Shown here piece by piece: positions 12,501 to 25,777 of a DNA stretch of 64,000 bases. The DNA lies in the NCBI GenBank assembly GCA_013397455.1, contig VYZB01000376.1:632756-696755 (forward strand). The letters are read 5' to 3'. The translations under genes and the position numbers were made by a program. Below the pieces are notes generated by a model. That model worked only from the letters and a program-made list of their open reading frames with translations. It was not told the origin of the DNA and ran no database searches. This stretch comes from Crotophaga sulcirostris. Taxonomy: Eukaryota > Chordata > Aves > Cuculiformes > Crotophagidae. How positions within the stretch are numbered: position 1 is the stretch's first letter; each line of letters opens with the position of its first letter.

Positions 12501-14286
12501 TTTCATGGGTTTAAAAAAGGGATGAAGATGCATGAATGGAAACAAGAATAGAATTTGGTAAGTTATTACCTTTAATGTACACATAACTTCAGGTATTTTA
12601 TCGGCTCACTATTCTGTTGATTTCATTATTTTTTGGTAGCAAAGTCAATGAAGCTGAATCACTACTTTTGCAGGCACAGCATGAATGCATGGAACAGCTG
12701 GTTTCGCCAGGCATTTTACATCCATTTTTTTGCCAGTTATGGTAGTTCCATTTTAAGAGGAAGGGTCCGAAGATGAAAACAGTGTCCAAATATTAGAAAA
12801 TGAATCCACCACTTGCTGTGGAGGCTAGATTTATACTGGAAGCAGTTCTGTCTTTAAGTCCTTGAAGATTCAAAAATGTATGGAAAAAACAGCAATTAAG
12901 AAAGATAGCTTCTATAAAGAAATGAAAAGGATGAATAGTGTAATCTGATCAGGCAACACAAAAGACTGTCTAATGGCAGGTGCTTATTACACTAAGGTAA
13001 AGACCTAAATATGGAAAAAAAGAACAAAGATAGTCTTTAGAGGAGGCACTGCGGACCTGCCATGAAGTTAGCTATAATGCTAGGGTTCACTTCCATGGTG
13101 CAAGGTCAGACTACCTACTTCATCTTCAAAGTCATCTTCAGATGTGACTGCACTCTCAGTGACAGAGGGAATAGAAAGTCTTGGTCTTTCCTGCATAGGG
13201 AGGCCTCAGCCCTGGGAGTCCCCCTGAATTTCAATCCCCATTCTTGAGTGACAGGAATGGTGTAGGTGAAGCAGAAAATGGGGAAGGAGAACAAACTCCA
13301 CTTGATATATGATGTTAGGAGGAGAATAGATGACTAGCTCAGATGAAGTGCAACCTTAGTCACTACCGTGACAGAAGCCAGTGTGGACTGATCTGAAGAC
13401 CTGAAGCAAGAGTCTGAGAAACCTTTTGCTTCCACCTATGTGAAGTGGAAAACTTGCTGTGGTGTGTTGAGGACGTGTATATCTGGCAAGTAATGTGCTC
13501 TTCCTCCATTTTCGCTAACAAGTGGGTAATTAAAAAGCAATGTAAAGCAACCGTTTCAGGTGTGCCCTAGAAATTTGAAAAGCATGCAGAAAAAGGCTGA
13601 TGTCAGGCATTGCTTGGAACTTTCTCACCTTTGTTTTTATCAGAGAAAAAAATGTAGGAAAAAGTTGGCAGTGTAAAGGGATATTGAAAGCATGACATAT
13701 TTGTCTGTTAAGTATAAATATGAACAGCTATGGAGATCTGGTGCTATGGTGCTAGGTTTTAACTCCAGTAACATTCATCTAGTGCCAGGAAACACTAGAT
13801 TTAGTACCTGAGGGATTGCAGTCTCAAATACCTTCTACATTTTTTTTAATATGCTGCCAAGAATTTAAATTGGTAAAAGCTGGGGACTGACAAAAACTTG
13901 ATCCCCAAGAGCCTTTCTGGCACGGGTTTATCAGGGAATATGGTACCATTATTTTTATTATAATTATTTTTTTTTGGTGGTGGTCGGGGAGATCATTTAT
14001 AACTCTGTGACTTCTACTCCCAGATGTACTTTTAAAAATCTTAAATAAACAAAGGGTTTGCTTTTCTTTGTGGCTCTAGGAGCTGTCATTCATTTTATAT
14101 ACAATATGCTTTCTTGGATTGTAGTAATTTTAACATACTTCTTGAAAGGTCAAGAGCAGGTAATAGAAAAAAAACCTGATTGTGGGGTGCACATTCCCTC
14201 CAAACCACTACCACCCATCTGATGCCTCTCTGTTCCAGTGAGGGATGATCTTAAAACATGTAGCAAAGTAAGTCAGGCAACCCTCT
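9540..14286. other. Non-coding stretch, nothing recognised
   Basis: AT-rich unique-looking sequence. The open frames here (60-95 codons, for example 9734-10021 minus and 10724-10999 plus) do not resemble any known protein. No RNA gene, LTR or clear transposon was seen. A short A/T-rich run lies at about 13950-13976. Confidence 0.6.
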
Positions 14287-14358
14287 TAGGCCCAGTCCTG
14301 CGTTCATTGAAGTCAATAACCAGTATATGTTTTGCAGTACACATATAATGGGAGCAGG
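14287..14358. repeat. Possible foldback repeat relic
   Basis: AGGCCCAGTCCTGCGTTCAT is followed by TTGAAGTCAATAACC, and further on by ATAATGGGAGCAGGGA. The left part resembles the complement of the right (CAGTCCTGC...CATTGA against AATGGGAGCAGG). This is the pattern of the common sauropsid motif in which a CCTGATCCTGC block and a CAATGGGAGCAGGATC block flank a short core. I treat it as an old inverted-repeat element related in style to the one at 4318. The identification is from pattern memory only. Confidence 0.4.
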
Positions 14359-14754
14359 GACATGTGGGCTTGCAAAGGAAAGGCTGGACTTCTGTTGGAG
14401 ATAGACATCCAACAAAATGACAGTTAACCTTTATTGGATTAATAGTAACCTTTTTATCTTCTCACTGGATAGAGGGTCCCTGTGATGCTTGAATGATAAG
14501 AGAAGCCAAGAATCCCTCTCTTACATTGCAGTTGTGACAGAAGGACCCAAATTAGTTGATGTAAAGACTAGATTCACCTTACCACATTGGATAGGAAAGT
14601 GAGGGGGATCTAATTTGCATGCTGATTGTCTTTTTGGTATTGCAGACCCAGGAACCTGCTTTAGCCCCTACAGAGGAGACTGCTAGCATGATCACAATAC
14701 TTGCTCTATGAAGGTGAGGACTGCCCTTAGCCTCTACTTTAAAGTTTTAGGTAG

Positions 14755-14905
14755 CTAATCTGCAAACCCTTTACACGTATCAAACAGGCAACTACAAATA
14801 AGACCTCAAATAGGTTTAGTCACTTACTCAAAGTCATCTAGTAAATAAATAGAATAGAAAGTAAAATCGCAGAAGTTTCTGATTCCCGGATTTATGCTCA
14901 TTTTG
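14755..14905 (-). repeat. MIR-type SINE remnant
   Basis: Reading the plus strand as the complement of MIR, the segment contains CCCTTTACACGTATCAA (MIR: GCTTTACATGTATTAA), then GGTTTAGTCACTTACTCAA and GTCATCTAGTAAATAA (MIR: GGTTAAGTAACTTGCCCAA, GTCACACAGCTAGTAAGT), and ends in TCTGATTCCCGGATTTATGCTC, close to the tRNA-like head of the element. The order and spacing of the blocks agree with MIR, although the middle is deleted. MIR copies in birds are old, inactive and heavily diverged. Confidence 0.65.
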
Positions 14906-16775
14906 CCAGGTCAGGTTGCAGCCAACAACAGCACGTATGAAACATGAAGGTAATATATACAATACTATCTTTATGGTCCCACATTGCTCTCAAATGCCAT
15001 AACCAGATTCCCCTAAATGTAATTTCAAGTTCACTCAGTAATAATTTATACGATGTGGTGGGGGTTTTGTGAAAAGAATTTGTCATCTTGTCCCCAGAAC
15101 AGAGAGAGCATAGCTTGTGCTGCCTGGAATGCCTTCAGTTTTACTGTACAATTAGGTTAGATCTCCTAGGACTTGTGCTCTTTCTGATACCTGTGGTATG
15201 GATAAGCTATCCATTGAATAATTTTTTTCCTGTAGCTCAAAGTACAAGATAAAATTCCTTCCACCTGTTGGAAAAAAAAGGAAATGTTTTCTACTGTATA
15301 GAAGCTATGTAAGTTTTGGTCTTTTCTTGCATTTTGCTGTTAAAAGAACAAGCACAATAGTTTTCTTATTAAAAGAATTATTGCCTAGGTTTATAGTATG
15401 CCTTTTACCTGGAAGGAGCACAAAACACTTTTCAAATTGCAGCTTGGACCTGGCAAGCTTCTGTACCCTCTCAGCATCCCGTTGACTTGAATGATGTTCC
15501 CAACACATAAAGATTTCTCCATATGGATCCACTTGCATATCTGGCCCTCAAGGCACAATTTGTGCATTTGCCAAGAGAATAAAAACACTTTGAAGAAAGG
15601 AAACTTTATACATTTCGGCTCAGAGTTTCCACCTGGGCTTTGTTCCTTGTGGAAGGAGAGGGATTATAAGCTTCCAAGAGCAATGGGTGTTCTAGGATCT
15701 GCTGAAGAGCCCAGCGCCAGAGCCCTGTTTCTTTCTGGCCTCACCACAACACTGCTTTCTGAGTAACCATGTTGCCTTTTCTGCATACAGCTGCACAGGA
15801 AAGCTACCTTTCCTACATCTTTCTTCCATTCACCTGAGGGAGCATGCAGACCCATACATGCATATGGCATGTATTTGGCACCCGTGGCACTGAGGAGGGT
15901 GGGATTATTCCCCCTGCGCAAGGGTGTGCTGGTAGTGCTAGGGATGACAGTACTGCAGCTGGGAGTCTGTCCTCAAAGCAAGAAATAGCCTCAACAGATG
16001 ACTGAGCATAATCTTAAAGGTCCCTGAGCAGTGCTTCCACAGAACTGAGTGACGAGGAGGATGCAACTGCAGAGTCAGTACCCTCCCCAGTCTCCTTCCC
16101 TGAGCTGTAACATATGTATGGGTTTCTTTTGCTTTCTCAAAACTGAAATAACTCCCAAGTGCTTTATAAACTGTGTTCAGTCAGTATGACACCCTTTAGA
16201 AATTCAACCACCCACTGACAGGGCGATTTGATAAGGAAACATTGTCCCTCGTTGGTATTGTGTGGAATTTAGCAGGGCCTTTTGTTACTCTGAATATTTA
16301 GAATTCTCTACCAAAACAAATACATAAATGTGTGCTTTTTTAGAATACATTTAGTCAAAGAAATATGCACATCTAGTTAAATCCCTTGTTCAGCCTTTCT
16401 ACTTGAAGCACATGTTCATTAGTTGCTTGAATGTTCTACATTGTCATAACTCGCTAGAAGCATCCTAGCTAAACATGCTCCACACAATCACTTCAGATCA
16501 ATGCAGTGGTAGGTCTCCTTTCATCCCTAGTCCAATAACCTCCCTCCAACAACAGAGGTCCTTTGCAGGCACAGAGCCCTGATTTATGTTTAATGCAGCA
16601 GTGTTTTTTACTGCTTTTGGCACAAGATGTTTGAAAGAGGTGAAAAAGACACACAGGCAAAAAGTCTGTTTAGAAAACAATTCCAACATAAGCACCATAT
16701 GCCTTTAACTCATAGGTTCATTTCCAGGCAAGTCACCACAGCAAGCTCAACAATTAGCTCCCTCTTTAATTGTTT
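14906..16775. other. Non-coding stretch, nothing recognised
   Basis: No supported gene or transposon. The overlapping frames around 15305-15921 on both strands are unrecognisable. Confidence 0.6.
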
Positions 16776-16789
16776 CCCCTTTAAAGGGG
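16776..16789. promoter_or_regulatory. 14-bp palindrome holding a perfect CArG box
   Basis: CCCCTTTAAAGGGG is a perfect palindrome. Its inner ten bases (16778-16787), CCTTTAAAGG, fit the serum response factor consensus CC(A/T)6GG exactly. The fit to the consensus is seen directly; SRF binding is inference only. No promoter or gene is recognisable nearby, so this may be a chance match or part of a distal regulatory element. Confidence 0.35.
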
Positions 16790-16961
16790 GGGAAGGAGAG
16801 GACTGAGGATGGTGTCATTTCCTTCCTCTAGGATTTTTTATTATATTTTTTTAACTGTTTTTCTTTCCCTCTGCTGGTTTACTGCCTTGTATCTATCTTC
16901 CCCTCAGGAGTTTAAAAGCCTCAAGTAAGTCTTATTAGATTTTTAAAGTGCATTTTCTGCT

Positions 16962-16975
16962 TGTGTGTGTGTGTG
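16962..16975 (+). repeat. Short (TG)n repeat
   Basis: Seven uninterrupted TG units. A small dinucleotide microsatellite with no other feature attached. Confidence 0.9.
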
Positions 16976-19900
16976 CCTGTGTTGGAGGAAATGGAACCCT
17001 CATGCATTAAGGAGCAGACGGGCTTATACTGTCATTGGTCCACTGGCTTCTGTGCAGGGATGGCAATTTGCACCAGCTGGGAACTTGCCTCCATAGTGTC
17101 TCATTCATTCCTAGAACTGCAGACACCAAGCTAATGTTGCACATACCTTTCATATTTGGTTGAATCTTTTGATGTGTACATGGCTTAGATTTCTCTGGAC
17201 TGGGAAAAGAAAACCCATATTGCTAAAATAAAGGTAGAAGCTATAAGAGGAAAAAAACAACTAACTTACAAAAATCATCGGTTTTGTTACTCCTTTCTTC
17301 TGTGTTGTTGATGATCAGGATAAAACCCTTAATAACTTCACCAAAAGGAGGCATTTTGCTGAGAAGGTTTTTTCAGGGCACAAAGGAGATCTGGCTTTAT
17401 GCAGCAGTGTTACCACTACTTCTACATGAACTGGGAAGTTAAAGGGTCTCCAACTTTTAAGATTAAAATGTTCGGTTGTTTGGTTTTTTTTGTAGGGATT
17501 AACCATCGTGCAGTCTCTGGAGCTGCACAGCAACAGGGAGCAAAAAAATTCTTCCTTGTGTTTCACAGCAAACAAAAAGCAGTGCTTAAAGACTAGCAGT
17601 AACCATGATCATCAGACAAACAGAGAAAAACAACAAGGTTTAAAATTTACAGAGTAGTGTAATAACTGTGGCTACAAATTGTACATTACTCTGGCACAAG
17701 ATATATACCACTGTTGGTTGAACAGTAATGGCTGAAGAGCTGGATTTTTTACTTAAATTATTCAATGAAGAATATACTATTTTCATAATCCAGTTAAAGT
17801 TATGAAGGAATAATATATTTACTGAGTATTTTTTGCATGGAGTCTCAAAAATTATTTGCAAATATTTTTTAAAGTCTCTTGGCCAGTTCCATTGCATACG
17901 GGCAGCAGGTTCTCCCAGGGTACCCATGCTCTTACAACAGTGCCTTCCTAGGGCAGAGGAATACCCACTTGTGGGAGCATGCAGAGCCTTGTTAAGCTTG
18001 CTGCTAAATCTGTGGAAAGAAGCAAAGTTTACATTGGGAATGAATGGACCTGTACTGTGAACAGAACCTTGTATTCCCTCTGACATGATCTTACTTAGAA
18101 AACATAAAATTCTTCTCCCAGGTCTTAGTAGGGGAGATATCTCTTCATTTTTGATAACTAATACTAAAATATAAAATAAACAGTGGAAAAAAGCAGAAAA
18201 AAATCAAGCAGAATGGGGATGAAGAGGAGGAGGATGTTGAGAAAGGTGTGCTTTTCCTTTTTTCGTCAAAAGCCAACAGGAAACCCAAAAAGCTAGTGCC
18301 AGTGACACCACCCGCCCAGAGATCCCACAGCACTTAACAAACATCAGCAGACCTGCTGATGGAGCATCGCTAGCTGGGAATCAACTCAGGATAAACAGCC
18401 TGCTGGGAAGTTAGTTGGTACATGGACTACTGATGTTGCCACACTGAACGAGTTGTTTGGTAGAGCCCCAAGGAGTTGCCTGCATTAACAGTTTCTGTCC
18501 CCTTGGACAGCCTCCTCCAAAGTTCTGCCTGACAGCACACATCCTTAAGAAAGGATGAAATGAGGTCTATTTAAGAGATGAGTTTTCTTTTGTGTAAAAT
18601 GCACTGATCTTCTTGTTCAGTCTTTTCTTTTCTTTTGGTGCGACAGATGTGTCAGCCAAGGGAAAAACAAGGCAAGATGATCACAGGAGATGTTCCTTCC
18701 ACCAGTGTGTGATGACTGTGTCAGAGTGCTCTGCTGCACAGGCAACTGTAAAGGAAAAATATTTGGGGCAGTAAAAATACGATGCCAAAAGAGAAAGAGG
18801 AGAGAGAGGAAGAATTTCTGGAATGAAGGGAATTAGCCAGTGGTCAGTGGGTGGGAGCATGACTGGTGAGGTGAAGGCATGGAAAAAAATCCAGCTGGGC
18901 AAGGCATCTTTTCTGGACTCTTTATTGGTTTATTTTGGGTTTTGGGGTTTTTTTGCCTTTCTTTGATTGCCCGGAAAAAGAAGATGGGCAGCCCAGGTTT
19001 GGACCTTCCCAGTGAACAACGTATAAGTCAAGATGCAGATCCAAACAATACAGTGCTACTAGTGCAAAATAAAATTTTCCCTTCTCTGGACCCTATGCCT
19101 GCCTTGGCTTTTGTAGTCTCTGCCCTTTCCTTACCCATTCTGCCCTTCAGTCACCCTTCAGTCTGTGTCTGGACAGCACTTCATGTTGGTTCATGAAATC
19201 CTACCAATCCAATTTTTTTTTCTTTTTTTCCCCAAAGTGTCAGACTAGCAATCACGTCTGCCCCATTGACCACAAACTCATATATCCTCCCACCTCCTCC
19301 TCTTTTTCTTCTTTTTTTTCTGTAGCAATTAAAAATAAAAGTGAAATCTAAGACCAAACAAATCAATGTTTACGGATTTGTAATAAGTTTCTTTCTATTT
19401 ATTTATTTATTTCCTCTTTAGTCACTAAAGAAGCAGCAGTAACTTGCAAGGAGCAGTTGTTGCCAGAGGGTGAATCATAGCTATATTGATTTGATTATGT
19501 AAAAGCTCAGAGGAACCTAAAGCCAGATACAGAAATATCTCATAGTCCAAACCCTGTGGGACACACACTAGTAAAAAAGCAATCTTTATATTGTTCCTGA
19601 TAAAAGCATCATTAGTTTCCTCACAGTGAAACCATTTCTCTGCTGATACAATGTATGGTTTTCCTTTTCTCTAGAATCCACTCAGACATAATTAACACTC
19701 AGTTACGAGACCAGCTTCCCTCTGGTGTGCTTGTTTGAGGCTGGCGAGAGGGTGGGCGCACAACCCTGAGTGCCTCAGAATCGCTTGCTTGCCCCTCCAC
19801 GGAGCAGGGATCTGGCTGCCAGGGCATGGGGAGTGCTGGACCCAGGTTGCAACACCCACCCCTGGGTCCTCAGTCACCTGTCCAGTGGGGCTGCAGATGT

Positions 19901-22900
19901 CCAGTGCTCCTTCCGTTGCTCTGCCAGCAAATTTGTCTCTCACTCCCTTCCAGGCTTTATGCACAACAAAGGCATGAAATCACACAAACATAGGCACCCA
20001 GACCTGCATGGACAGACCCATTCCCAGCTTGACACAACAGAACACTCGTGTGTTTGATTATCTGCAGAGTGACTCCTTGCAGGCACCCCAGCACGGGGGC
20101 AGAACTCTGCTGCCACAGTTGACTTGAAAGTGGGGTGGAAAGCAGATAGGGACAAAATGTTTAAACTTGAATGCTACAGAGAGCTAAGTCTATTCAGTTT
20201 TACTCATGATTCTGCTAGCCCTATGGCGAATACCTGGGCAGAGTGAAACTGAGGTAGACAAATTCATTAATTTCAGAGTCTTCTGTATATGGTGAAGGGA
20301 AAATATGATCCTGCCTTTCAGAAACTATTCTGCTTGTGCATGCCTTCATGATAGAGGAAAGATGTATTGTGAGTCAGTCTACTCCACTCACCTCTGGTTC
20401 TTCCTTATCAATTTCAGTCCTCTTTTGGCCTAGTCCAAGGGAAATGCCAATGAACCTTAACATTCCAGGTTTGAATCTGCAATGTGAGACTTGGCTACAG
20501 GACAATGTACAGTGTTAACATCGTACTTGAGGTGATACTAGACAGACATGGCACAGTTATGCTATTTGCTAAAACAATAAGTGCTTCAGAGAGGAAACCT
20601 TGTGAAGGTAGAGAAGGGAAAGAAAAGAGTCATTTCAATGCGTGCACCTGTCTTCTGTTCATACCAATATGAGGACTCCTCAGGAAACTTTAAGACATTT
20701 GGGAGTTTTGCTGACAACTCTGAAGGATTCGTATACACAAAATTTGAAACAATGCCAGAAAACTCTAAATGTCTAAAGGTGATTATTTTCGGAGGTCATT
20801 TTACGTAGTTGCAAAAACCTTTAACCTTATTGCAGTATCAATAACATAAAAATGGTTTCCATCTCACCCTCTTGAACTGCCCAAGAACTGGGATTACTAT
20901 TAACCAGCAGATTACCTTTTTTTTCTGTCTCTCAGTTTAATTCTTGTTTTTTCTCTCTCAAAGCTGTTCCATTGTTTGCAATCCTGTTTGGCATACCACT
21001 TGAACTGTTCAGAACGTGCCATATAGCTGCATATAGGCTAAAGTGCAACCTCTAGGAGGATTGTAAAATCAAGCCTGCTGAGCACTTTGCATAACCAGTG
21101 CTTAAGAAGAAAAGCTGTTCACATAAATTATTTATTCACCCTACCATTTGCAGTGATTTTTTTCATTATAAACAGAGGAATAAAGCCAGTGGTTTCAGGT
21201 CTCTTCACTGCTTCTGCAGAACCCACAAAGGTAGAGGAAGGACTGTATACTACAGTGTGTGCAAGATAGCAAGCTACTGCCTGATTAACTTGTTCAAGTA
21301 GGACAGATTATTGCTGTTCACAGCCACGTCCATCTCCCATTGTAATATGGTACTGAATCCCTAAAAGCACAGAGTGCCTTCAAGCACATGGAAGCCACAA
21401 AATACTCTCTTTAGCAGTGACAGATGAGCCCAGACTACTACCTTTTAGGATTGGACCTGGTGCATAGTCTCTGAATATCTTCTAGCACAAACGTGGGAAC
21501 CAAGTATGTGAATAGAGGGCTTCATTGGGCAAGTAAGTGATTCACACATCTTTCACTCAGTAGCATAGGAAGCTTTAAAGCAAATAATAAGCACAGTATG
21601 ATACGGTGGTTTTACTCTGAATTCTGAACACATATATGTAGTTGAACCACATCAGGAGTCTTCTGACACACCTGTGGTCTTCAGTGGTATTAGTGGTAAC
21701 TTAAGAGAAGACTCAGCCTTTTGCATGACCTTTGCAAATTGAATGAGATGCCGCATGGCCCACAGCATTACAAGTCTGTCCAAACCATCGGTAGATATCT
21801 GTCCCTTCAGTTCTCTCAGCACACAAAGTAGATGACTCTGACGCCTTACTTTGTGCCCAGGAAGAGCTGCTCACATTTGATGGATGGCATGCAATCCAAA
21901 CACATTTGTGCTCAAAAAAACTGGAGAATCCCTGGGTCCATCCTCTCTGAAGTTCTCAAAAACTCTGACCCAAAAGCAGCTGACATGATCAGAAACAAGG
22001 CACATAAAAAAACCTTGCATGAGAGAGAGCAAAAGAAACAAATGCTCTTCAAGAAAATGTTGCAGGTTTGGAGTAACTGACACACAGTTTTGTTTTCAAT
22101 AGAATTACTGATTGAAATGCTATTTAATTAGAATTCACTTCCATACATTATAAGCTGCAAAGCCAGATTCCACCCTAACTTATTTGAGAATACCAGCATT
22201 TGTGCTATCTCTTCATTGGAATTTAGTTATTCTGATAGTCTCAAGCTTCTTTCCGTACAAAAAACAGGTATCAATGAGAGCAGCAAGGAAAACCTGGGAC
22301 TAAAAGCACCAACATCAGTGGATTTCCATGATCGCTACATGTGAACCCTCCTTATGATAAGTTTTTGCAACTGAGAAAGTGGCTAAGCACAAATGGTTAA
22401 GTACATACAATGAACACCCATATGTTTTGGTTTTTTGCCATCTACAACTATTCATCAAGGAACCCTCTTACAAAAGGTGTTCTTGCATTGAAAAATGCTC
22501 AGTTCATTGGTTTATTCTCTGCAAGAATTAATAAACCCCTGAAAAATTGCTGTGCACAGCAGCTTTAATAGCTCTGTCCGGCTGCTTCCCAGTCTCTAAC
22601 CCTTGAAAATAAAACAAACTCTAACTATAAATCAAGGCCACTGAAATGAAGGCCAGTCGCACATCACAGAGAATGATTTTATAGGTGGAACGTGGACTTG
22701 CTAATTTCTAGAATAAATTATTGTACTTTATTGTATGCAGTTCCATTTACACACTTCTAGTTGCAAAGACTCAAAAAAAAAAAACCACACAAAAAAACCC
22801 CAACCTCGGTTACAGGCTTTTTTTTACATGTCTATTTTTTTCCAGGCAGGTCTCAGTATTGTTCAGCTGACAATGTGCCAGGAAATCCCTTTCATTAAAA

Positions 22901-23240
22901 TAAACACTGATACACATGTTGTGAAGTTATCTCACTTAATATCAATGGTCTTTAATAGAGTTGTTTTATTACCAGAATAATATTTCTGCCTGACAAGTCT
23001 GGAGTCAATATTTAACAGATTTAGGTCAGATTTAGCAATAGGATTTTGCAAAAACCTGGCAAGACCAAATTCTGACTGCAAACTCGTAAAGTAGGTTTAC
23101 AGATTACAAAATGAGCATTTTCATAAATATGCATGTCTCATAAATATTTGAGAAAAAAAATGAAATGAGATCCAAAATCTAAATGATTGTCTAATTAATA
23201 ATTCTTTTGATAGGGCAGTCTTGAATACATTTTAAACACG
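16976..23240. other. Non-coding stretch with one weak exon candidate
   Basis: No gene can be supported. Contents: a four-unit (ATTT)n repeat at 19397-19412; a GC-richer block at about 19690-20120 that generates overlapping open frames on both strands without recognisable protein; an A-rich run at about 22773-22798; and a possible but unrecognised 105-nt exon-like segment at 20674-20778, discussed in the findings. The 148-codon frame at 17640-18086 on the minus strand has no known domain. Confidence 0.55.
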
Positions 23241-23490
23241 TGAGAAGAAAGAGAAAAGAGAAAAAGAGAGAAAGAAAGAAACAAGGAAGGAAGGAAGGAG
23301 CAAATGTAGGAGTGAGAAGAGGAAAAGAAAGGAAAAAAGAGAGGAGAAGGAAGGAAGGAAGGAGCAAATGTAGGAGTGAGAAGAGGAAAAGAAAGGAAAA
23401 AAGAGAGGAGAAGGAAGGAAGGAAGGAGGACGGTAGGAAAGAAGGAAGGGGAGAAGGGAGGGAAGGAGGAGGGGAAAGGAGGGAGAACTT
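23241..23490 (+). repeat. Polypurine tract with a 64-bp tandem duplication
   Basis: About 250 bp of almost pure A/G on the plus strand. Within it a unit of exactly 64 bp is repeated: GAGCAAATGTAGGAGTGAG occurs at 23298 and again at 23362, and both copies continue identically through GAGAAGGAAGGAAGGAAG. GGAA runs border the units, which points to slippage or unequal exchange. The open frames on both strands are artefacts of the composition. Confidence 0.95.
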
Positions 23491-25777
23491 CTCTTTTGAA
23501 AGAGTAGCAAGATTTTTAAATTCAACTTCTCCATTTTAAAGTTTGAAAATCAGTGAAGACCCTTTAATCTCATCAATATTATATGAAAGTCCTCACATGT
23601 ACAGCCTGTTGCACATGAAAGATTGCTGTTTGATTCCCGGCACAGCTGGGGTCCAGGGCTTCAGGCAGCGGGATTGCATGAATTTAAGAACACTTTCTAC
23701 TTGAGGAAGTGAAAATCCTGAGGAAGAGGAGGTCGGAGGAGCATGTTGATGCTGGCTTACTGGACATCACTGAGATTCAGCTTTGAATGGAAATCCTACA
23801 TTGGTTGCTCCAGCTATAAATGCCAACCTGAACTACAGTGGTCAAAAGGTATAAAAAGTGATTTACTAATGATTTCAGAAAAGCAAGTGACAGTCATTCC
23901 ACATTTAATTGTAGAGTCTATTTCCCGTAATTTGAAAGTATTTTGATGGATAATTTGTTGACAGAGCTGAGAAAACTCTTGGATGAATAACAATTCTCTT
24001 TGGAATTTGAGAGGTGTATTCATTATTTTCTTCAGATTGTTGTCCCACTGAAAAGGTTGTTAACATCTACTTAGAGAACAAAAGCAATGACAGCAAAACA
24101 CTATGTGTAGTGGGTGTGTTATGAAGTCAGTTATTTGACTGATAGGCACCCAAGAAGATTTAAGAAGAGTTAAATGGAAGCAGCAAGTAACCCTAGTGTT
24201 ACACTGAAGATGAGTTGGGCAGAGGTGTGAAGAGAGCTGAGCTATAGTTCTGCCTCTCTTGGCTAGCACGATGGAGACAGTGGTATACCTGTGGAGGATG
24301 TGGCTAAAATTACTTGTCTTTGAAACAAGTGACAGAGCTGTGGTCCATAAAACTGGCATTCTGGCTCCTGCCTCTTTCCTGGAATTGCAGCAAGATCTTC
24401 CTACTCCCTAATATCACACCCACTGTTCCCATATCTAGGAAATCACACCAGAAATGCAAAATCCATAAAATCAATGGAGAAACAGGTTTGTGTAAGTTCG
24501 ACTCATCTTTCTAAGCCTGTGATTTTCAACTAAGCTGAATAACTTTTGTTGACATTCACCAGTACTTCTATTTATGAAGTTACTGTACTTGTTCATCCAT
24601 GCAATTATTGACCACTAGAAATTTCTGCCTTTTCCACATACCACATAACCATCCTCTTCTGTTCCCTGGTGGAGAAAGAGTCTGTAGTTTTATTTAGAGC
24701 CACTCAAGAATTACAGCCTCTGATGAATTTTTCAGAATAGTTAAGAGAATGGGTTTCTTTCCAAAGGAGTGTCTTTAAAGATTCAAGAAATGATATTAAA
24801 TCTCTGTTCCACATACAGAACAACATGTGTAGCAATATGCAGCCAAGGTGCATTAAAAATAAACAAGAGATAAGAGGGGAATTCAGCTATTACTCTTTCA
24901 GGGAACTTTAGTTAAGAGTTCAGAAGAACTACTACCTTCATGGTTTGGGAAGAAATAAAACCTTTACAAGTTACCAAGGATAAGAAACTTAGCATTTATC
25001 TGTCAGACACTGCACACAGGGACACGGAGGCAGCGCAACTCATTAGGGTGGCCAAGTATTTGCCAGGTTCAGGCCGACGCCCCTTCTTCATTATTAAAAG
25101 TGAGTTCAACTTTTCAAGTTATAGCCAGGAAATAATTTCTATGAATTGTGTAAGTGAAGGATCACATCTGCTCTCCAAGGTGTTCAAGCATAAAATACTA
25201 GCACTTAGCTCAGAAATTATTTGCACTATTAATTAAGATGGCCATGTTCTGTAAACACTAATATACATTTGCATAGTTTTAGAGGTGCAAAGTTAGAGGG
25301 CAGTTTTGAACATTTGGCATGTGGCTGTAACCATTGACTTTTTATTGCCCTTATAGCAGAAGAATTGTATTATTTTTCCAGACAGAACTGAAAAAAAATT
25401 CTGCCCTCCATGAAATATGCACTATGGTCTCATATCCTCAGAAGCTGAAAAACTGATTTCCCATCATTATTTTTAATAAGTGGTACATACTCAGATGCTA
25501 CAATAAAGGGCATTCTACAAATGCTTAGTTATATTATTTACATACTCAGAAATGAATGAAGTACTAGAAGAATCTCCAGACGTGTTATGAGTAAAGAAAG
25601 GATGTTTGGGATTACAAGAAACCAATCAGAAAAAATAATGACTAGAAAGTAAAATTGGCTGGACACAGAGCACTGCTAAAGAAACTACTACAAATACAGA
25701 AGTATGGATAAAAGGCGAGGCACTGGCACCTGAAAGAAGGAATAAAGACTAAAAACTTGTACAAAGAAATTTTCTAT
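23491..25777. other. Non-coding stretch, nothing recognised
   Basis: No supported gene. A 98-codon frame at 24940-25236 (plus) is unrecognisable. TTTGATTCCCGGC at 23630-23642 looks superficially like a tRNA T-arm, but no tRNA can be folded around it. Confidence 0.6.

Noticed and set aside
17640..18086. A 148-codon minus-strand open frame
   Set aside because: No recognisable domain, no splice context and no plausible promoter; it overlaps a plus-strand open frame. A frame of this length occurs by chance in 64 kb.
20235..20285. Possible further MIR copy (GAAACTGAGGTAGACAAATT)
   Set aside because: Only about ten bases match the MIR GAAACTGAGGCA block and nothing else lines up.
23590..23660. 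Possible tRNA (TTTGATTCCCGGC resembles a T-arm)
   Set aside because: The T-stem does not pair, and no acceptor, D or anticodon arms can be arranged around it.
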